A DNA stretch of 64,000 nucleotides. Origin: Bacillus sp. A301a_S52. Lineage in GTDB: Bacteria; Bacillota; Bacilli; Bacillales; Salisediminibacteriaceae. This document shows positions 52,727-63,961 of the stretch, one piece after another (position 1 is the stretch's first letter; each line of letters opens with the position of its first letter). The stretch is from contig JABXYP010000001.1 of assembly GCA_024701455.1 (NCBI GenBank), positions 56,001 through 120,000 of the forward strand, written 5' to 3'. The notes beneath the pieces were generated by a model. The model had not been told where the DNA came from. It worked only from the letters and a program-made list of their open reading frames with translations, and searched no databases. The translations under genes were made by a program, and so were the position numbers.

Positions 52727-53497
52727 ATGAATCTTGTTATGGATGTTGGGAATACAAAAATTGCTTTAGGGGTATATGAAGGAGAAGAACTCTTATCTCA
52801 TTGGACAATTGAAACGAATGTAGGTAAATCGACAGATGAATATATCGCTCTTTTTCATCAGCTTTTTCAATTAAGGGGGCTAGATGCTAGTGAGGTACAC
52901 GACATCCTTATTTCATCAGTTGTGCCCCAGCTTGATCAACGTTTAATACTAGTATGTCAGTCTTATTTCAACTTGACACCTATGTTCGTTGGGCCCGGAA
53001 TTAAAACGGGCCTTAACATACTCTATGATAACCCTAAAGAAGTTGGTTCCGATCGGATCGCGAATGCTGTAGCGGGTATAGCGTATTATGGTGCCCCGTT
53101 AATCATCATTGATTTTGGCACGGCTACGACATTTTGCTACATTACGAAAAACAATCAATATGCAGGAGGAGCTATTGCTCCAGGTATGTCTATTTCTATG
53201 AACGCTCTTTCTCAACATGCGGCGAAATTACCTGACATTGATACGTTTAAAGCACCAAATGTCATTGCGAAAAATACCGTCCATGCTATGCAATCAGGTT
53301 TTCTTTATGGGATGGCGGGGCAAGTTGAAGGGATGGTTAGTCGAATAAAAGAAGAAATGGGTGCTGATTTAAAAGTGGTTGCTACAGGTGAGCTGGCTGC
53401 CTTAGTAAAAAAAGAAACAACTGCTATTACGGTTGTGGATGAATGGCTGACGTTAAAAGGGCTACAGTTAATTTATAAAAAAAATCGAAATGCGTAA
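52727..53497 (+). CDS. coaX: Type III pantothenate kinase
   Basis: CoaX phosphorylates pantothenate, the first step to coenzyme A. The 256-residue actin-fold kinase has the phosphate motif MDVGNTKIALGVYEGE (about 5-20), GSDRIANAVAG (about 105-115) and IIDFGTATTF (about 127-136). ATG 52727 with AGGGGGGTG is used; a longer frame upstream overlaps the structured element. Confidence 0.95.
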   Translation: MNLVMDVGNTKIALGVYEGEELLSHWTIETNVGKSTDEYIALFHQLFQLRGLDASEVHDILISSVVPQLDQRLILVCQSYFNLTPMFVGPGIKTGLNILYDNPKEVGSDRIANAVAGIAYYGAPLIIIDFGTATTFCYITKNNQYAGGAIAPGMSISMNALSQHAAKLPDIDTFKAPNVIAKNTVHAMQSGFLYGMAGQVEGMVSRIKEEMGADLKVVATGELAALVKKETTAITVVDEWLTLKGLQLIYKKNRNA

Positions 53498-53530
53498 CAC
53501 GAATGTGTATTTAAAGGAGTACTGATAACA

Positions 53531-54421
53531 ATGAAAGACTACTTAGTTAAAGCATTAGCGTTTGAAGATACAGTGAGAATATACGCTATACAATCAACTG
53601 AAATGGTGAAAGAAGCGGCTAGGCGTCAAAAAACATGGCGCACTGTCACGGCGGCATTAGGTAGAGCACTTACAGCAGGCACGATGATGGGAGCAATGCT
53701 GAAAGGGGACGAAAAACTAACCGTAAAAATAGAAGGTAACGGGGCTGCATGCCCTATTATTGTGGATGCGAAAGCTAACGGTACCGCAAGGGGATACGTA
53801 ACTCAGCCACATCTTGATCCAGAGAGGAAGCCAAATGGGAAATTGGATGTTTCAGCTGTTGTAGGCACAGAAGGGTCGCTCTCGGTTGTAAAAGACCTCG
53901 GAATGAAAGAACATTTCACAGGGAGTGTGCCACTCGTTTCCGGAGAATTAGGAGAGGATTTCACGTATTATTTTGCATCATCTGAGCAGACCCCATCTTC
54001 TGTTGCATTAGGTGTTATTATTGGTCAGGGTGAAGAGGTAGACGCAGCAGGTGGATTTATCATTCAAATGATGCCAGGTGTGAAAAATGAGACGGTTGAT
54101 CTATTAGAACAAAGACTAAGCCATATTCCACCTATTTCATCGCTCATACAGCAAGGTAAGACACCAGAAGAAATCATTGGCCTACTAGCAGGAGATAATA
54201 ATTATCGCATTATGGATAAAATAGCTACTTTATTTGAATGTCATTGCTCTAAAGAACGTATCGCCAATGCGATTATTGGGTTGGGAGAACAAGATATTAA
54301 AGAAATGATTGAGGAAGATGAAGGTGCAGAAACAACATGCCACTTTTGTAATGAAATTTATACATTTTCCCGTGGAGAACTCCAAACACTTCTTGAGGAA
54401 AAGCGTTCTGAAGATTCATAA
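53531..54421 (+). CDS. hslO: Redox-regulated chaperone Hsp33
   Basis: Hsp33 prevents aggregation during oxidative stress. The 296-residue protein has the N-terminal substrate domain and the C-terminal redox switch with four cysteines, CxC in ECHCSKERI and CxxC in CHFCNE, about 30 residues apart. AAAGGAG precedes the ATG. In B. subtilis yacD lies between it and cysK; not here. Confidence 0.96.
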   Translation: MKDYLVKALAFEDTVRIYAIQSTEMVKEAARRQKTWRTVTAALGRALTAGTMMGAMLKGDEKLTVKIEGNGAACPIIVDAKANGTARGYVTQPHLDPERKPNGKLDVSAVVGTEGSLSVVKDLGMKEHFTGSVPLVSGELGEDFTYYFASSEQTPSSVALGVIIGQGEEVDAAGGFIIQMMPGVKNETVDLLEQRLSHIPPISSLIQQGKTPEEIIGLLAGDNNYRIMDKIATLFECHCSKERIANAIIGLGEQDIKEMIEEDEGAETTCHFCNEIYTFSRGELQTLLEEKRSEDS

Positions 54422-54508
54422 TATTTACCTTGACCTTGTTGTCAAGTTTTGTTAAACTCAATCTAAGATTAAACCAATGAACTTACTTGGAATTGAGGAG
54501 GAGATTGA

Positions 54509-55441
54509 ATGGTAAAAGTAGCAAATTCCATCACTGAACTGATCGGTGATACACCTTTAGTTAAACTGCAACGACTTGTAAGTGACGACCATGCAGATGT
54601 TTACTTGAAGTTAGAATTTATGAACCCAGGTAGCAGTGTAAAAGACCGAATTGCTTTAGCCATGATTGAGGATGCTGAAGAAAAAGGCGCTCTTAAAGCG
54701 GGAGATACAATTGTAGAACCGACTAGTGGAAATACAGGAATCGGTTTAGCCATGGTAGCTGCTGCAAAAGGTTATCGAGCCGTGCTAGTAATGCCTGAAA
54801 CGATGAGTATGGAAAGACGAAATCTTCTTCGAGCTTACGGAGCTGAACTCGTATTAACGCCTGGTCCTGATGGTATGGGTGGAGCGATTAAAAAAGCGAC
54901 TGAATTGCAAAAAGAGCATGGTTATTTTATGCCTCAGCAATTCGAAAATGCAGCTAACCCAAAAGTTCATCGTGAAACAACAGGGAAAGAATTGTTAGAA
55001 CAAGTAGGCGGGCAGCTTGACGCCTTTGTTTCAGGAATTGGAACTGGAGGAACAATAACTGGAGCAGGAGAAGTCTTAAAAGAGAAGTTCCCGAATATGA
55101 AACTTATTGCGCTGGAACCAGCTGATTCACCAATTTTATCAGGAGGCCAAAAAGGACCGCATAAAATTCAAGGAATCGGAGCCGGTTTTGTACCGGAAAT
55201 CTTGAATACCAACTTATATGATGAAGTAATGACAGTCACAACCGAGCAGTCATTTGAATATGCAAGGAGAGCTGCTAAGGAGGAAGGGATTTTAAGCGGC
55301 ATCTCTTCTGGCGCAGCTATTTATGCCGCATTAGAAGTAGCTAAACGGCTCGGAAAAGGAAAGAAAGTTGTAGCAGTAATTCCGAGTAATGGAGAGCGCT
55401 ATTTAAGCACACCACTTTATCAGTTTGAAGAAGAGAGTTAA
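54509..55441 (+). CDS. cysK: Cysteine synthase A
   Basis: CysK makes cysteine from O-acetylserine and sulfide. The 310-residue PLP enzyme has the Schiff-base lysine at residue 45 (GSSVKDR), the substrate loop PTSGNTG (about 71-77) and the phosphate-binding [20 protein letters not shown] lies before the ATG. 'ttggaatt' at 54487-54494 resembles half of a CymR site, the sulfur regulator of cysK in B. subtilis, but the other half is poor. Confidence 0.97.
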   Translation: MVKVANSITELIGDTPLVKLQRLVSDDHADVYLKLEFMNPGSSVKDRIALAMIEDAEEKGALKAGDTIVEPTSGNTGIGLAMVAAAKGYRAVLVMPETMSMERRNLLRAYGAELVLTPGPDGMGGAIKKATELQKEHGYFMPQQFENAANPKVHRETTGKELLEQVGGQLDAFVSGIGTGGTITGAGEVLKEKFPNMKLIALEPADSPILSGGQKGPHKIQGIGAGFVPEILNTNLYDEVMTVTTEQSFEYARRAAKEEGILSGISSGAAIYAALEVAKRLGKGKKVVAVIPSNGERYLSTPLYQFEEES

Positions 55442-55455
55442 TTAATTGAAAAAAG

Positions 55456-55534
55456 AGCGTCGGCTTTGAAGGGCTTCGTTGTCATCAATGTTTAAAACAA
55501 CGAAAGAGCACTTACATGAGCTGATGCTTTTTTA
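55456..55534 (+). terminator. Two-level terminator after cysK
   Basis: An outer 10-bp stem (55456-55465 with 55519-55528, two G-U pairs) leads into six T residues and encloses an inner hairpin 'cttcgttgt' / 'acaacgaaag'. A further inverted repeat 'actttgtaga' / 'tctacaaagt' follows at 55533-55568. Confidence 0.7.
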
Positions 55535-55712
55535 CTTTGTAGAGTGACTTACTTGGATTTCTACAAAGTGAACGTAATTAAAACATGAGCTGATGGCCAT
55601 AAGGCTCTGATGATTGCGCCATAATGAAAAGCCCCGTATAATAGTTGAAAGACAATACCGCTTTTTAAGTAATAAAGAGATAGAACGTTTAAGTAGCTGA
55701 GGTGGACAAACT

Positions 55713-57176
55713 ATGAGCACAATTAGTTATAAAGCCATTGGAGATGCAGTCGGGCTGTCAACTGTAGCTGGTGATTGGTTTAGCACATATATAAAGCTTG
55801 TACAAGATGAAAAAAATCATGTGTTGCTTGAAAGTGGCAGAGGCGGCCGATATTCAATTATAGGGGTGTCACCTTGGGCGATCATAAAAGGGAAAGACTA
55901 TCTTCTTACGATTGAGACTAAGGAAGGTAGAAGTGAGAAACAGGGGCCACTTTTGTCGTCGTTACGTGAATGGCTAAGCTCTTATAAACTAAATACTGAT
56001 GATACCCTTCCTGATTTTCAAGGGGGACTGATTGGGCAACTCAGCTATGATCTTGTAAGAGAGATAGAAAAACTCCCTAATCTGGCCAAAGATGATTTAG
56101 CTACTGACGATTTGTATTTACTAGCATTTGATGAGGTTTACGTGATTGATCACCAAACTGAAGAGCTTTGGTTTATCGCCATTGTGCCTTGTGAAAGAGA
56201 ACAAAAAGCTAAGGGGAAATTGAGAAGTATGCGGGAGCGCTGGCTAGCTGCAGCGATAGAAAGTGAAGGCGGCAACTTATTTAGACGGGAGCCTTCTACG
56301 TCTACGGTATCTGAAAGTTCTTACGCTATTCCTGAACGGTCTTTTCAGGAGTCTGAATTTATTGAAGCTGTAGAAAAAACAAAAGAGTATATTCGTGATG
56401 GTGATGTTTTCCAAGTGAACTTATCAGTCCGGGAATCAAAGCCGGTGATAAGTGAACCTCTCCATATGTATCATTGTCTAAGACAGGTGAACCCATCACC
56501 ATACATGGGATTTATGTCCACCGAAGATTTCCAATATGTAAGTGCCTCACCGGAATTACTTGTAAAAGTAAAGGGAAGCACCGTTTCCACTAGGCCGATT
56601 GCCGGAACTCGTTCACGAGGAGCAAATGAGGATGAAGATCAAGCGTTAGCGAACACATTGCTGAAAAATGAAAAAGAACGGGCCGAACATATTATGCTTG
56701 TAGATCTAGAAAGAAATGATTTAGGACGCGTTTGTAACTATGGTTCTGTGGAAGTGAACGAGTTGATGGTGATTGAAAAGTATTCTCATGTGATGCATAT
56801 TGTGTCTAACGTTAGAGGTATCAAATCACCTGAATATGATGCTTTAGATGTTGTGGCAGCGACCTTCCCTGGGGGGACGATTACAGGTGCTCCGAAAGTT
56901 CGTACGATGGAAATTATTGAAGAATTAGAGCCAGTTCGGCGTGGTGTATATACTGGGTCGTTTGGATGGCTGGGGTTTAATGGTGATATGGAATTAAATA
57001 TTACGATACGGACGATGATTGTAAAGGATGGTTTGGTTCATGTACAAGCTGGGGCCGGAATCGTCATTGATTCACAGCCTGCTGCAGAGTATAAAGAGGC
57101 ATTAAAGAAAGCAAAAGCCTTATGGCAAGCGAAAGAGATGAGCGAGGAAGAGATTGAGCTGAGGAGGAATAAATAA
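55713..57176 (+). CDS. pabB: Aminodeoxychorismate synthase component I
   Basis: PabB turns chorismate into 4-amino-4-deoxychorismate for folate, using ammonia from PabA. The 487-residue protein has an N-terminal TrpE-like domain and the chorismate-binding core (about 220-480) with [23 protein letters not shown] and [18 protein letters not shown]. The first motif has Ala where many PabB proteins have the nucleophilic Lys (PIKGT), so the residue is anthranilate-synthase-like; the gene context with pabA, pabC and fol genes still supports PabB. It abuts pabA. Confidence 0.92.
   Translation: MSTISYKAIGDAVGLSTVAGDWFSTYIKLVQDEKNHVLLESGRGGRYSIIGVSPWAIIKGKDYLLTIETKEGRSEKQGPLLSSLREWLSSYKLNTDDTLPDFQGGLIGQLSYDLVREIEKLPNLAKDDLATDDLYLLAFDEVYVIDHQTEELWFIAIVPCEREQKAKGKLRSMRERWLAAAIESEGGNLFRREPSTSTVSESSYAIPERSFQESEFIEAVEKTKEYIRDGDVFQVNLSVRESKPVISEPLHMYHCLRQVNPSPYMGFMSTEDFQYVSASPELLVKVKGSTVSTRPIAGTRSRGANEDEDQALANTLLKNEKERAEHIMLVDLERNDLGRVCNYGSVEVNELMVIEKYSHVMHIVSNVRGIKSPEYDALDVVAATFPGGTITGAPKVRTMEIIEELEPVRRGVYTGSFGWLGFNGDMELNITIRTMIVKDGLVHVQAGAGIVIDSQPAAEYKEALKKAKALWQAKEMSEEEIELRRNK
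57135..57166 (+). promoter_or_regulatory. GAG-repeat tract overlapping the pabA ribosome binding site (TRAP-site-like)
   Basis: Seven GAG triplets occur within 32 bases at 57135, 57140, 57144, 57150, 57156, 57161 and 57164, the last two forming the pabA ribosome binding site. In B. subtilis TRAP (MtrB) binds GAG/UAG repeats over the pabA start to block translation when tryptophan is plentiful. The spacing here is irregular (0-3), and the tract also codes Glu-rich residues of PabB, so it may be chance. Confidence 0.35.
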
Positions 57177-57772
57177 TGATTTTAATGATTGATAATTATG
57201 ATTCTTTTACGTATAATCTTGTTCAATATTTAGGTGAAATGGGAGAAGAGCTTATTGTTAAGCGGAATGATCAACTGACCATTGGCGATATTGAGACGCT
57301 TAAACCAGATTACTTAATGATTTCGCCCGGTCCATGCACACCTAATGAAGCAGGAATTAGTATGGAAGCGATTAAGCATTTTGCTGGGAAAACACCTATT
57401 TTTGGTGTCTGTTTAGGACATCAATCAATGGCTCAAGTGTTTGGTGGCGATGTTATAAGAGCGGAACGTTTAATGCATGGTAAAACATCAGAAGTAACTC
57501 ACGACGGTAAAACTATCTTTACAAATGTAGAAACACCATTTACAGCTACAAGGTATCACTCCCTTATTGTTAAACCTGAAACATTGCCAAATTGCTTTGA
57601 GGTTTCTGCGCAGACCGCGGAAGGTGAAATCATGGCTATTCGTCATAAAGAGTATCCACTTGAAGGGGTGCAATTTCATCCTGAGTCTATCATGACAGGA
57701 GCAGGGAAACAGTTGTTACGTAACTTCCTAGACACGTATAAGGAGTTTCAAAAGGCATGTACCTTTATCTAG
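57176..57772 (+). CDS. pabA: Aminodeoxychorismate/anthranilate synthase glutaminase component
   Basis: The 198-residue class I glutamine amidotransferase has the nucleophile elbow GVCLGHQ (Cys near residue 80) and the His-Glu pair in HPESIMT (about 169-175). It supplies ammonia to PabB and in Bacillus often also to TrpE. The ATG shares a base with the pabB stop (TAATG) and its end overlaps pabC by 16 bases. Confidence 0.95.
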   Translation: MILMIDNYDSFTYNLVQYLGEMGEELIVKRNDQLTIGDIETLKPDYLMISPGPCTPNEAGISMEAIKHFAGKTPIFGVCLGHQSMAQVFGGDVIRAERLMHGKTSEVTHDGKTIFTNVETPFTATRYHSLIVKPETLPNCFEVSAQTAEGEIMAIRHKEYPLEGVQFHPESIMTGAGKQLLRNFLDTYKEFQKACTFI

Positions 57773-58626
57773 ATGGCCAGTATGTTGACGAGAAAGAAGC
57801 AGTCATCTCCCCTTTGGATCACGGATATTTATATGGCCTAGGGCTCTTTGAAACCTTTCGTACCTATAATGGTCATCCATTCTTATTGGATGACCATTTT
57901 CACCGTCTAGCTAAAAGTGCAGAAAAAATGGGAATCGTTTTAAACCAGTATCGTCGTGAGGAAGTGACAAGAATAATTGAGGAACTATTGCAGCTTAATA
58001 ATTTAAACGATGCGTATATCCGATGGAATGTATCAGCAGGTACTGGTGAAATTGGGTTATCTACTGAGTTATATACAACGCCGCAAACAATCGTTTATAT
58101 GAAGCCGTTACCTCAAAAAAGACTTAAAAGCAAGGAAGCAAAGACATTAACGATTAGACGCAATTCCCCTGAAGCTAATTATCGCTTGAAGTCACACCAC
58201 TATTTAAATAATGTTTTAGGTCGAAGAGAAGTAGGTAACCGGACAGATGTGGAGGGAATATTTCTTACTGAAGACGGGTATCTTTCAGAAGGTGTTGTTT
58301 CAAACTTATTTTGGGTGCAGGATGGCAGTGTCTACACACCAGACCTTACATGTGGCTGCCTTAACGGAATTACAAGGCAGTTTGTCATAGCTAATTTAGA
58401 AAAGAAAAAAGTACGTGTAGAAGAAGGAAAGTTTCGTCTTCAAGATGCTTTAGAAGCTGATGAGATTTTTGTCACAAATGCTATTCAAGAAATCGTTCCG
58501 ATTCATTTTTGGGAACAATGTCGTTTCCCGGGAAATAATGGGGAGATGGTCCGCTTGTTGCAGAGCGATTATTCGTATTGGAAGGGGCGTTTGTGGTCCA
58601 AAAAGGACATATTTTTAAACAGATAA
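57757..58626 (+). CDS. pabC: Aminodeoxychorismate lyase
   Basis: PabC splits aminodeoxychorismate into p-aminobenzoate and pyruvate. The 289-residue fold-type IV PLP enzyme has [19 protein letters not shown] (about 21-39), the PLP lysine in [10 protein letters not shown] (about 145-154) and a late [14 protein letters not shown]. The start lies inside the end of pabA, a sign of translational coupling. Confidence 0.93.
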   Translation: MYLYLDGQYVDEKEAVISPLDHGYLYGLGLFETFRTYNGHPFLLDDHFHRLAKSAEKMGIVLNQYRREEVTRIIEELLQLNNLNDAYIRWNVSAGTGEIGLSTELYTTPQTIVYMKPLPQKRLKSKEAKTLTIRRNSPEANYRLKSHHYLNNVLGRREVGNRTDVEGIFLTEDGYLSEGVVSNLFWVQDGSVYTPDLTCGCLNGITRQFVIANLEKKKVRVEEGKFRLQDALEADEIFVTNAIQEIVPIHFWEQCRFPGNNGEMVRLLQSDYSYWKGRLWSKKDIFLNR

Positions 58627-58660
58627 ACAGTCGATATATAAAAAAAAAGAGGTGATAAGA

Positions 58661-59512
58661 ATGCCTACAAAGTCTGTAATATCTTGGGATGGTTATCGTC
58701 TAGATTTTTCTGCAAAAACCTATGTGATGGGTATTCTTAATTTAACACCCGACTCTTTTTCAGATGGCGGTAAGTTTAATGGAACCGGCTTAGCTGGAGA
58801 ACGTGCTAGAACAATGGTGGCCCACGGTGCACATATGATCGATCTCGGAGGAGAGTCGACGCGCCCAGGAGCCGAAAAAGTTGAGGAAGATGAAGAGTTG
58901 AGGCGAGTCATTGAGCCCTTGAAAGCGATTAGACGAGCTGTTGAAGTGCCCTTATCAATTGATACCTATAAGGCGAAGGTGGCGGAAACGGCTCTTCAAG
59001 CAGGTGCTAATATTATTAATGATGTATGGGGATGTAAAGCTGACCCTGATATGGCCTATGTCGCTGCAGAATATGATGTGCCGATTATTCTCATGCACAA
59101 TCGGGAAAAAGCTCATTATAATGATTTAATTAAGGATATGATCAGTGATCTAACAGAAAGTATCCGTATTTGTCATAAAGCAGGTGTAAAAGATTCACGA
59201 ATAATCCTTGATCCGGGGATAGGATTTGCAAAATCTTATAACGATAACCTTCAAGTCATGCGGAAGCTTGATGAACTTACGGATTTAGGCTATCCGTTAT
59301 TGTTAGGAACCTCTAGAAAATCTCTCATTGCGCAAACATTAAACCTTCCAGTTCACGAACGTATGGAGGGAACTGGAGCAACAGTATGTTTAGGGATTGA
59401 AAAAGGTTGTGACATTGTTCGTGTACACGATGTACTTGAAATAAGTCGTATGGCCAAAATGATGGACGTGATGATTGGGAAGTCTGAGGAACCTATGAGT
59501 CACACGACCTAA
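58661..59512 (+). CDS. folP: Dihydropteroate synthase
   Basis: The sulfonamide target condenses p-aminobenzoate with hydroxymethyl-dihydropterin pyrophosphate. The 283-residue TIM barrel has MGILNLTPDSFSDGG (about 23-37), GGESTRPG (about 62-69), DPGIGFAK and GTSRKS. ATG 58661 is chosen over GTG 58652 because AAGAGGTG (58647-58653) is its ribosome binding site. Confidence 0.97.
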   Translation: MPTKSVISWDGYRLDFSAKTYVMGILNLTPDSFSDGGKFNGTGLAGERARTMVAHGAHMIDLGGESTRPGAEKVEEDEELRRVIEPLKAIRRAVEVPLSIDTYKAKVAETALQAGANIINDVWGCKADPDMAYVAAEYDVPIILMHNREKAHYNDLIKDMISDLTESIRICHKAGVKDSRIILDPGIGFAKSYNDNLQVMRKLDELTDLGYPLLLGTSRKSLIAQTLNLPVHERMEGTGATVCLGIEKGCDIVRVHDVLEISRMAKMMDVMIGKSEEPMSHTT

Positions 59513-59527
59513 AGGGAGTGAATTGGG

Positions 59528-59896
59528 ATGGACAAAATACTAGTACAAGGTATGGCCTTTTATGGCTACCATGGCGTATTTGCAGAAGAAAATAAACTAG
59601 GACAACGTTTTTATGCAGATGTTACCCTTGAAATGGACACGAGCCCTGCTGGTAAAAGTGATGATTTAAATCAAACGGTTAATTATGCTTTAGTATATGA
59701 AACAGCAAAAAACATTTTAGAAGGAGAATCTGTCCAGTTAGTAGAAACGTTAACTGAACGATTGGCGAACGCCCTGTTAGAGGATTTTCCAATTATTGAT
59801 GCCTGCACGGTCAAAGTCACAAAACCCGATCCCCCTATTCCTGGATATTATGAAGCAGTGGCTGTTGAAATTCGTAGGGGACGGGAAGGTGTTTGA
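59528..59896 (+). CDS. folB: Dihydroneopterin aldolase
   Basis: The 122-residue T-fold enzyme has MAFYGYHGVFAEENKLGQRF (about 9-28) with the catalytic glutamate region, and the late KVTKPDPPIPG. It cleaves dihydroneopterin in the folate route. GGGAGTG lies before the ATG, and folK follows directly. Confidence 0.96.
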   Translation: MDKILVQGMAFYGYHGVFAEENKLGQRFYADVTLEMDTSPAGKSDDLNQTVNYALVYETAKNILEGESVQLVETLTERLANALLEDFPIIDACTVKVTKPDPPIPGYYEAVAVEIRRGREGV

Positions 59897-59900
59897 CTGC

Positions 59901-60431
59901 GTGGTGGAGGAGAACGAAGCTTATATTGCATTAGGTTCTAACGACGGTGATCGGGAAGTGTATTTAAAAAAAGCTATTTCAAAGTTACATGAGCATCCAT
60001 CCATTCTAGTCATTAAATGTTCTTCTATCTTTCAAACTGAACCAGTAGGTGTCACAGACCAACCCTCTTTTTTAAATATGGTTGTTAAAATCCATACATC
60101 ATTATCGCCACTTGAATTACTGAAAATAACTCAGAAAATTGAAGAGGCAGGTGGTAGAGTCCGCCAAGAAAGATGGGGACAACGAACAATTGACCTTGAC
60201 ATTTTGCTCTATAACGAAGAAAATATAAAATTAGAATCATTACAAATTCCACACCCCCGTATGTTTGAACGGGGGTTCGTATTAATACCTTTGCAAGAAA
60301 TTGAGCCTTGCCTGCGTTTTAAAGAGGAACGGACGATTGATGAATATGTAAATCAATTAACCGATAAAGAGGGTGTGCGTAAATGGAAGAGCTCATTTGG
60401 GGGAGAAGGATACGGGCCTTTCGGAAACTGA
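59901..60431 (+). CDS. folK: 6-hydroxymethyl-7,8-dihydropterin pyrophosphokinase
   Basis: FolK activates the pterin for FolP. The 176-residue protein has AYIALGSNDGDRE (about 7-19), VGVTDQPSFLNMVV and the metal-binding RWGQRTIDLDILLY (about 92-105). GTG at 59901 is chosen: GGAAGGTG lies nine bases upstream and the N-terminus matches the family. An apparent frame from 59796 is the folB region. It overlaps yazB by 49 bases. Confidence 0.95.
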   Translation: MVEENEAYIALGSNDGDREVYLKKAISKLHEHPSILVIKCSSIFQTEPVGVTDQPSFLNMVVKIHTSLSPLELLKITQKIEEAGGRVRQERWGQRTIDLDILLYNEENIKLESLQIPHPRMFERGFVLIPLQEIEPCLRFKEERTIDEYVNQLTDKEGVRKWKSSFGGEGYGPFGN

Positions 60432-60589
60432 AAGGTTTTACTCAGGAAGAGTTTGCGAAAATGCTCGGTATTTCTGTGTCAGTCCTTGGGGAAGTTGAGA
60501 GGGGAACTCGTGAACCGGGAGAAGAGCTGTTAATACGTGTCATCAACGTGTTGAATGTCACGTATGACGATCTGACGTCTATAAAGTAA
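60383..60589 (+). CDS. yazB: XRE-family helix-turn-helix protein YazB
   Basis: The 68-residue protein is a single Cro/C1-type DNA-binding domain (IRAFRKLKGFTQEEFAKMLG...SVLGEVERGTREPGEELL). The target is unknown. It is a standard passenger between folK and dusB in Bacillales; its first 49 bases lie within folK. Confidence 0.9.
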   Translation: MEELIWGRRIRAFRKLKGFTQEEFAKMLGISVSVLGEVERGTREPGEELLIRVINVLNVTYDDLTSIK

Positions 60590-60605
60590 GTAAGAGGTGA
60601 GAAAG

Positions 60606-61607
60606 ATGTTGAAAATAGGGGATATTACTATGAAAAACCCCGTTGTTCTAGCTCCCATGGCTGGCGTGTGTAACCCAGCATTCCGCTTGATAGCTAAAGA
60701 ATTTGGAACGGGACTTGTCTGTGCGGAAATGGTAAGTGACAAAGCCATCCTTCATAAAAATGAACGGTCCCTTAAAATGCTTTACGTAGATGAAAGAGAG
60801 AAACCTCTTAGTCTACAAATTTTTGGAGGCACAAAAGAAACGCTCGTTGAAGCAGTTAAAATTGTAGATAAACAAACAAATGCAGATATTATAGATATAA
60901 ATATGGGATGTCCTGTTCCGAAAATAACATCTTGTGATGCAGGAGCAAAATGGCTTTTGGATCCAGATAAAATTTATGAAATGGTACAGGTTGCTGTTGA
61001 GGCTGCTGATAAGCCTGTCACAGTAAAAATGAGAACTGGCTGGGACGAAGACCACATTTATGCCGTTGAAAATGCTAAAGCGGTAGAAGCGGCAGGTGGT
61101 AAAGCTGTAGCAGTGCACGGTCGGACCCGTTATCAAATGTATGAGGGAAAAGCAGACTGGGATATTATTCGTCAAGTAAAAGAAGCCGTAAATATTCCGG
61201 TGATAGGAAACGGTGATATCGAAACACCAGAAGATGCTAAAAGGATGATGGATGAAGCCGGGGTAGATGGTGTTATGATTGGAAGAGCCGCCCTTGGGAA
61301 CCCGTGGATGTTATACAGAACAATTCATTATTTGGAGACTGGCGAAAATATTCCTGAGCCTACGCCACAAGAAAAAATGGAAGTATGTATTCTGCATATG
61401 GACAGGCTTATTAAGCTTAAAGGTGAAGAAGTAGCAGTGCGAGAAATGCGTAAACATGCTTCTTGGTATATTAAAGGACTTCGTGGAGCTGCGCGTATTC
61501 GGGATGAAATTAACCAGTTGACGACTCGAGAAGCTATGGCGGAAGTTTTGACGAACCTTTCGGGAATATTAGAAGAGAAGCCGAAAAAGGCACCTGCGAA
61601 AGTATAA
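60606..61607 (+). CDS. dusB: tRNA-dihydrouridine synthase
   Basis: The FMN enzyme reduces uridines in tRNA D-loops. The 333-residue protein has [12 protein letters not shown] (about 16-27), the catalytic cysteine in NMGCPVPKI (about 98-106), and [16 protein letters not shown], then IGNGDI and [13 protein letters not shown] for flavin phosphate binding. ATG 60606 after AAGAGGTGA is preferred to GTG 60597. Confidence 0.95.
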   Translation: MLKIGDITMKNPVVLAPMAGVCNPAFRLIAKEFGTGLVCAEMVSDKAILHKNERSLKMLYVDEREKPLSLQIFGGTKETLVEAVKIVDKQTNADIIDINMGCPVPKITSCDAGAKWLLDPDKIYEMVQVAVEAADKPVTVKMRTGWDEDHIYAVENAKAVEAAGGKAVAVHGRTRYQMYEGKADWDIIRQVKEAVNIPVIGNGDIETPEDAKRMMDEAGVDGVMIGRAALGNPWMLYRTIHYLETGENIPEPTPQEKMEVCILHMDRLIKLKGEEVAVREMRKHASWYIKGLRGAARIRDEINQLTTREAMAEVLTNLSGILEEKPKKAPAKV

Positions 61608-61611
61608 TAAG

Positions 61612-61640
61612 TTGACAAGAAGAACGAACTTTCCTATAAT
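61612..61640 (+). promoter_or_regulatory. Perfect SigA promoter between dusB and lysS
   Basis: TTGACA (61612-61617), 17 bases and TATAAT (61635-61640) lie four bases after the dusB stop. Transcription would start near 61647, and meets a terminator hairpin within about 45 bases. Confidence 0.85.
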
Positions 61641-61658
61641 ACCTCTGAGATTAATCGA

Positions 61659-61691
61659 ACTGCCAGTCGTGTACTGGCAGTTTTCTTCTTA
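61659..61691 (+). terminator. Terminator directly downstream of the dusB-lysS promoter
   Basis: A perfect 9-bp stem 'aactgccag' / 'ctggcagtt' with a seven-base loop is followed by 'ttcttctt'. It may end the folate operon, or attenuate transcripts from the promoter just upstream, leaving a small RNA. Confidence 0.85.
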
Positions 61692-61844
61692 CGTTTAAGA
61701 ACCTTATTATTTGCTTATAATTATGAAAATTAAAATGGAACATACATACGTCCAATACTTACTCTACGAGATGTTTGCAACTTCTCACTAGAGTTCATGA
61801 AATGATTTAAGAATAACGCACGTTTTAAAATTTGAATCAATTAG

Positions 61845-63368
<1,524 letters not shown>

Positions 63369-63375
63369 TTTCGTT

Positions 63376-63403
63376 CTCCTGCACACACATTTGTGTGCAG
63401 GAG
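63376..63403 (+). terminator. Inverted repeat after lysS
   Basis: A 12-bp repeat 'ctcctgcacaca' / 'tgtgtgcaggag' follows the lysS stop. The T run is poor ('atattta'), so termination may be partial. Confidence 0.65.
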
Positions 63404-63639
63404 ATATTTAACGGGTAGCTAAAATAAATAACTTTATTGTTATAGAGAAAACAGGTAATAATTATAGAAATCTATAAACCGGATTTTATACACCACGTAG
63501 CTATCAGAATTCCTAAAAGGTGTATTGAGTAAGTAACTTAAGGAAACCTTCTTGAAGAGGGATCGTACGTTGAGATTATAGAAACAGGCTGAAGTAGTGA
63601 TGAATTATATTAGAAAGTTAAATTTCTTTTAAAAAAATG

Positions 63640-63669
63640 TTGCATTTAGTTTTTGAATCATGGTATATT
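63640..63669 (+). promoter_or_regulatory. rRNA operon promoter P1 (candidate)
   Basis: TTGCAT (63640-63645) and TATATT (63664-63669) with 18 bases between them, preceded by A/T-rich sequence that could act as an UP element. Confidence 0.55.
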
Positions 63670-63728
63670 ATTATTCGTCGCTGCGAGACGAGATGATAAA
63701 TTTGCAAAAACACTTTTTAAAAAAGTTG

Positions 63729-63757
63729 TTGACTGTGAATGCTAAAGATGTTATATT
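63729..63757 (+). promoter_or_regulatory. rRNA operon promoter P2
   Basis: TTGACT (63729-63734), 17 bases, TATATT (63752-63757). It lies about 200 bases before mature 16S, the usual place for the inner rrn promoter. Confidence 0.75.
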
Positions 63758-63961
63758 AATTAAGTCGCCAAAAACAGCGATCACAAAATTAGAGAGGTAA
63801 TTTTAACTCTCTATATTCGATTGATTTTGACCTTTGAAAACTAAACAAAAAGCCAAGCAAAGTGGGATATGAAAATATCCCGTCAAAAGAAACAAAGCGT
63901 TGAGTGGAAACATTCAACAACGCCAGACGAAAGTTTGGACATGATGTCAGAGACATCGAAC

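Larger units (their letters stand above)
63404..63961 (+). other. rRNA operon promoter and leader region
   Basis: AT-rich upstream region, two candidate promoters, then the leader with 'tttgaaaactaaacaaa' (63832-63850), the typical Bacillus rrn antitermination and processing segment. No coding frame is seen. Confidence 0.8.

Noticed and set aside
59796..59900. Upstream extension of folK
   Set aside because: It overlaps folB in another frame and has no family similarity; the start at 59901 has a ribosome binding site.
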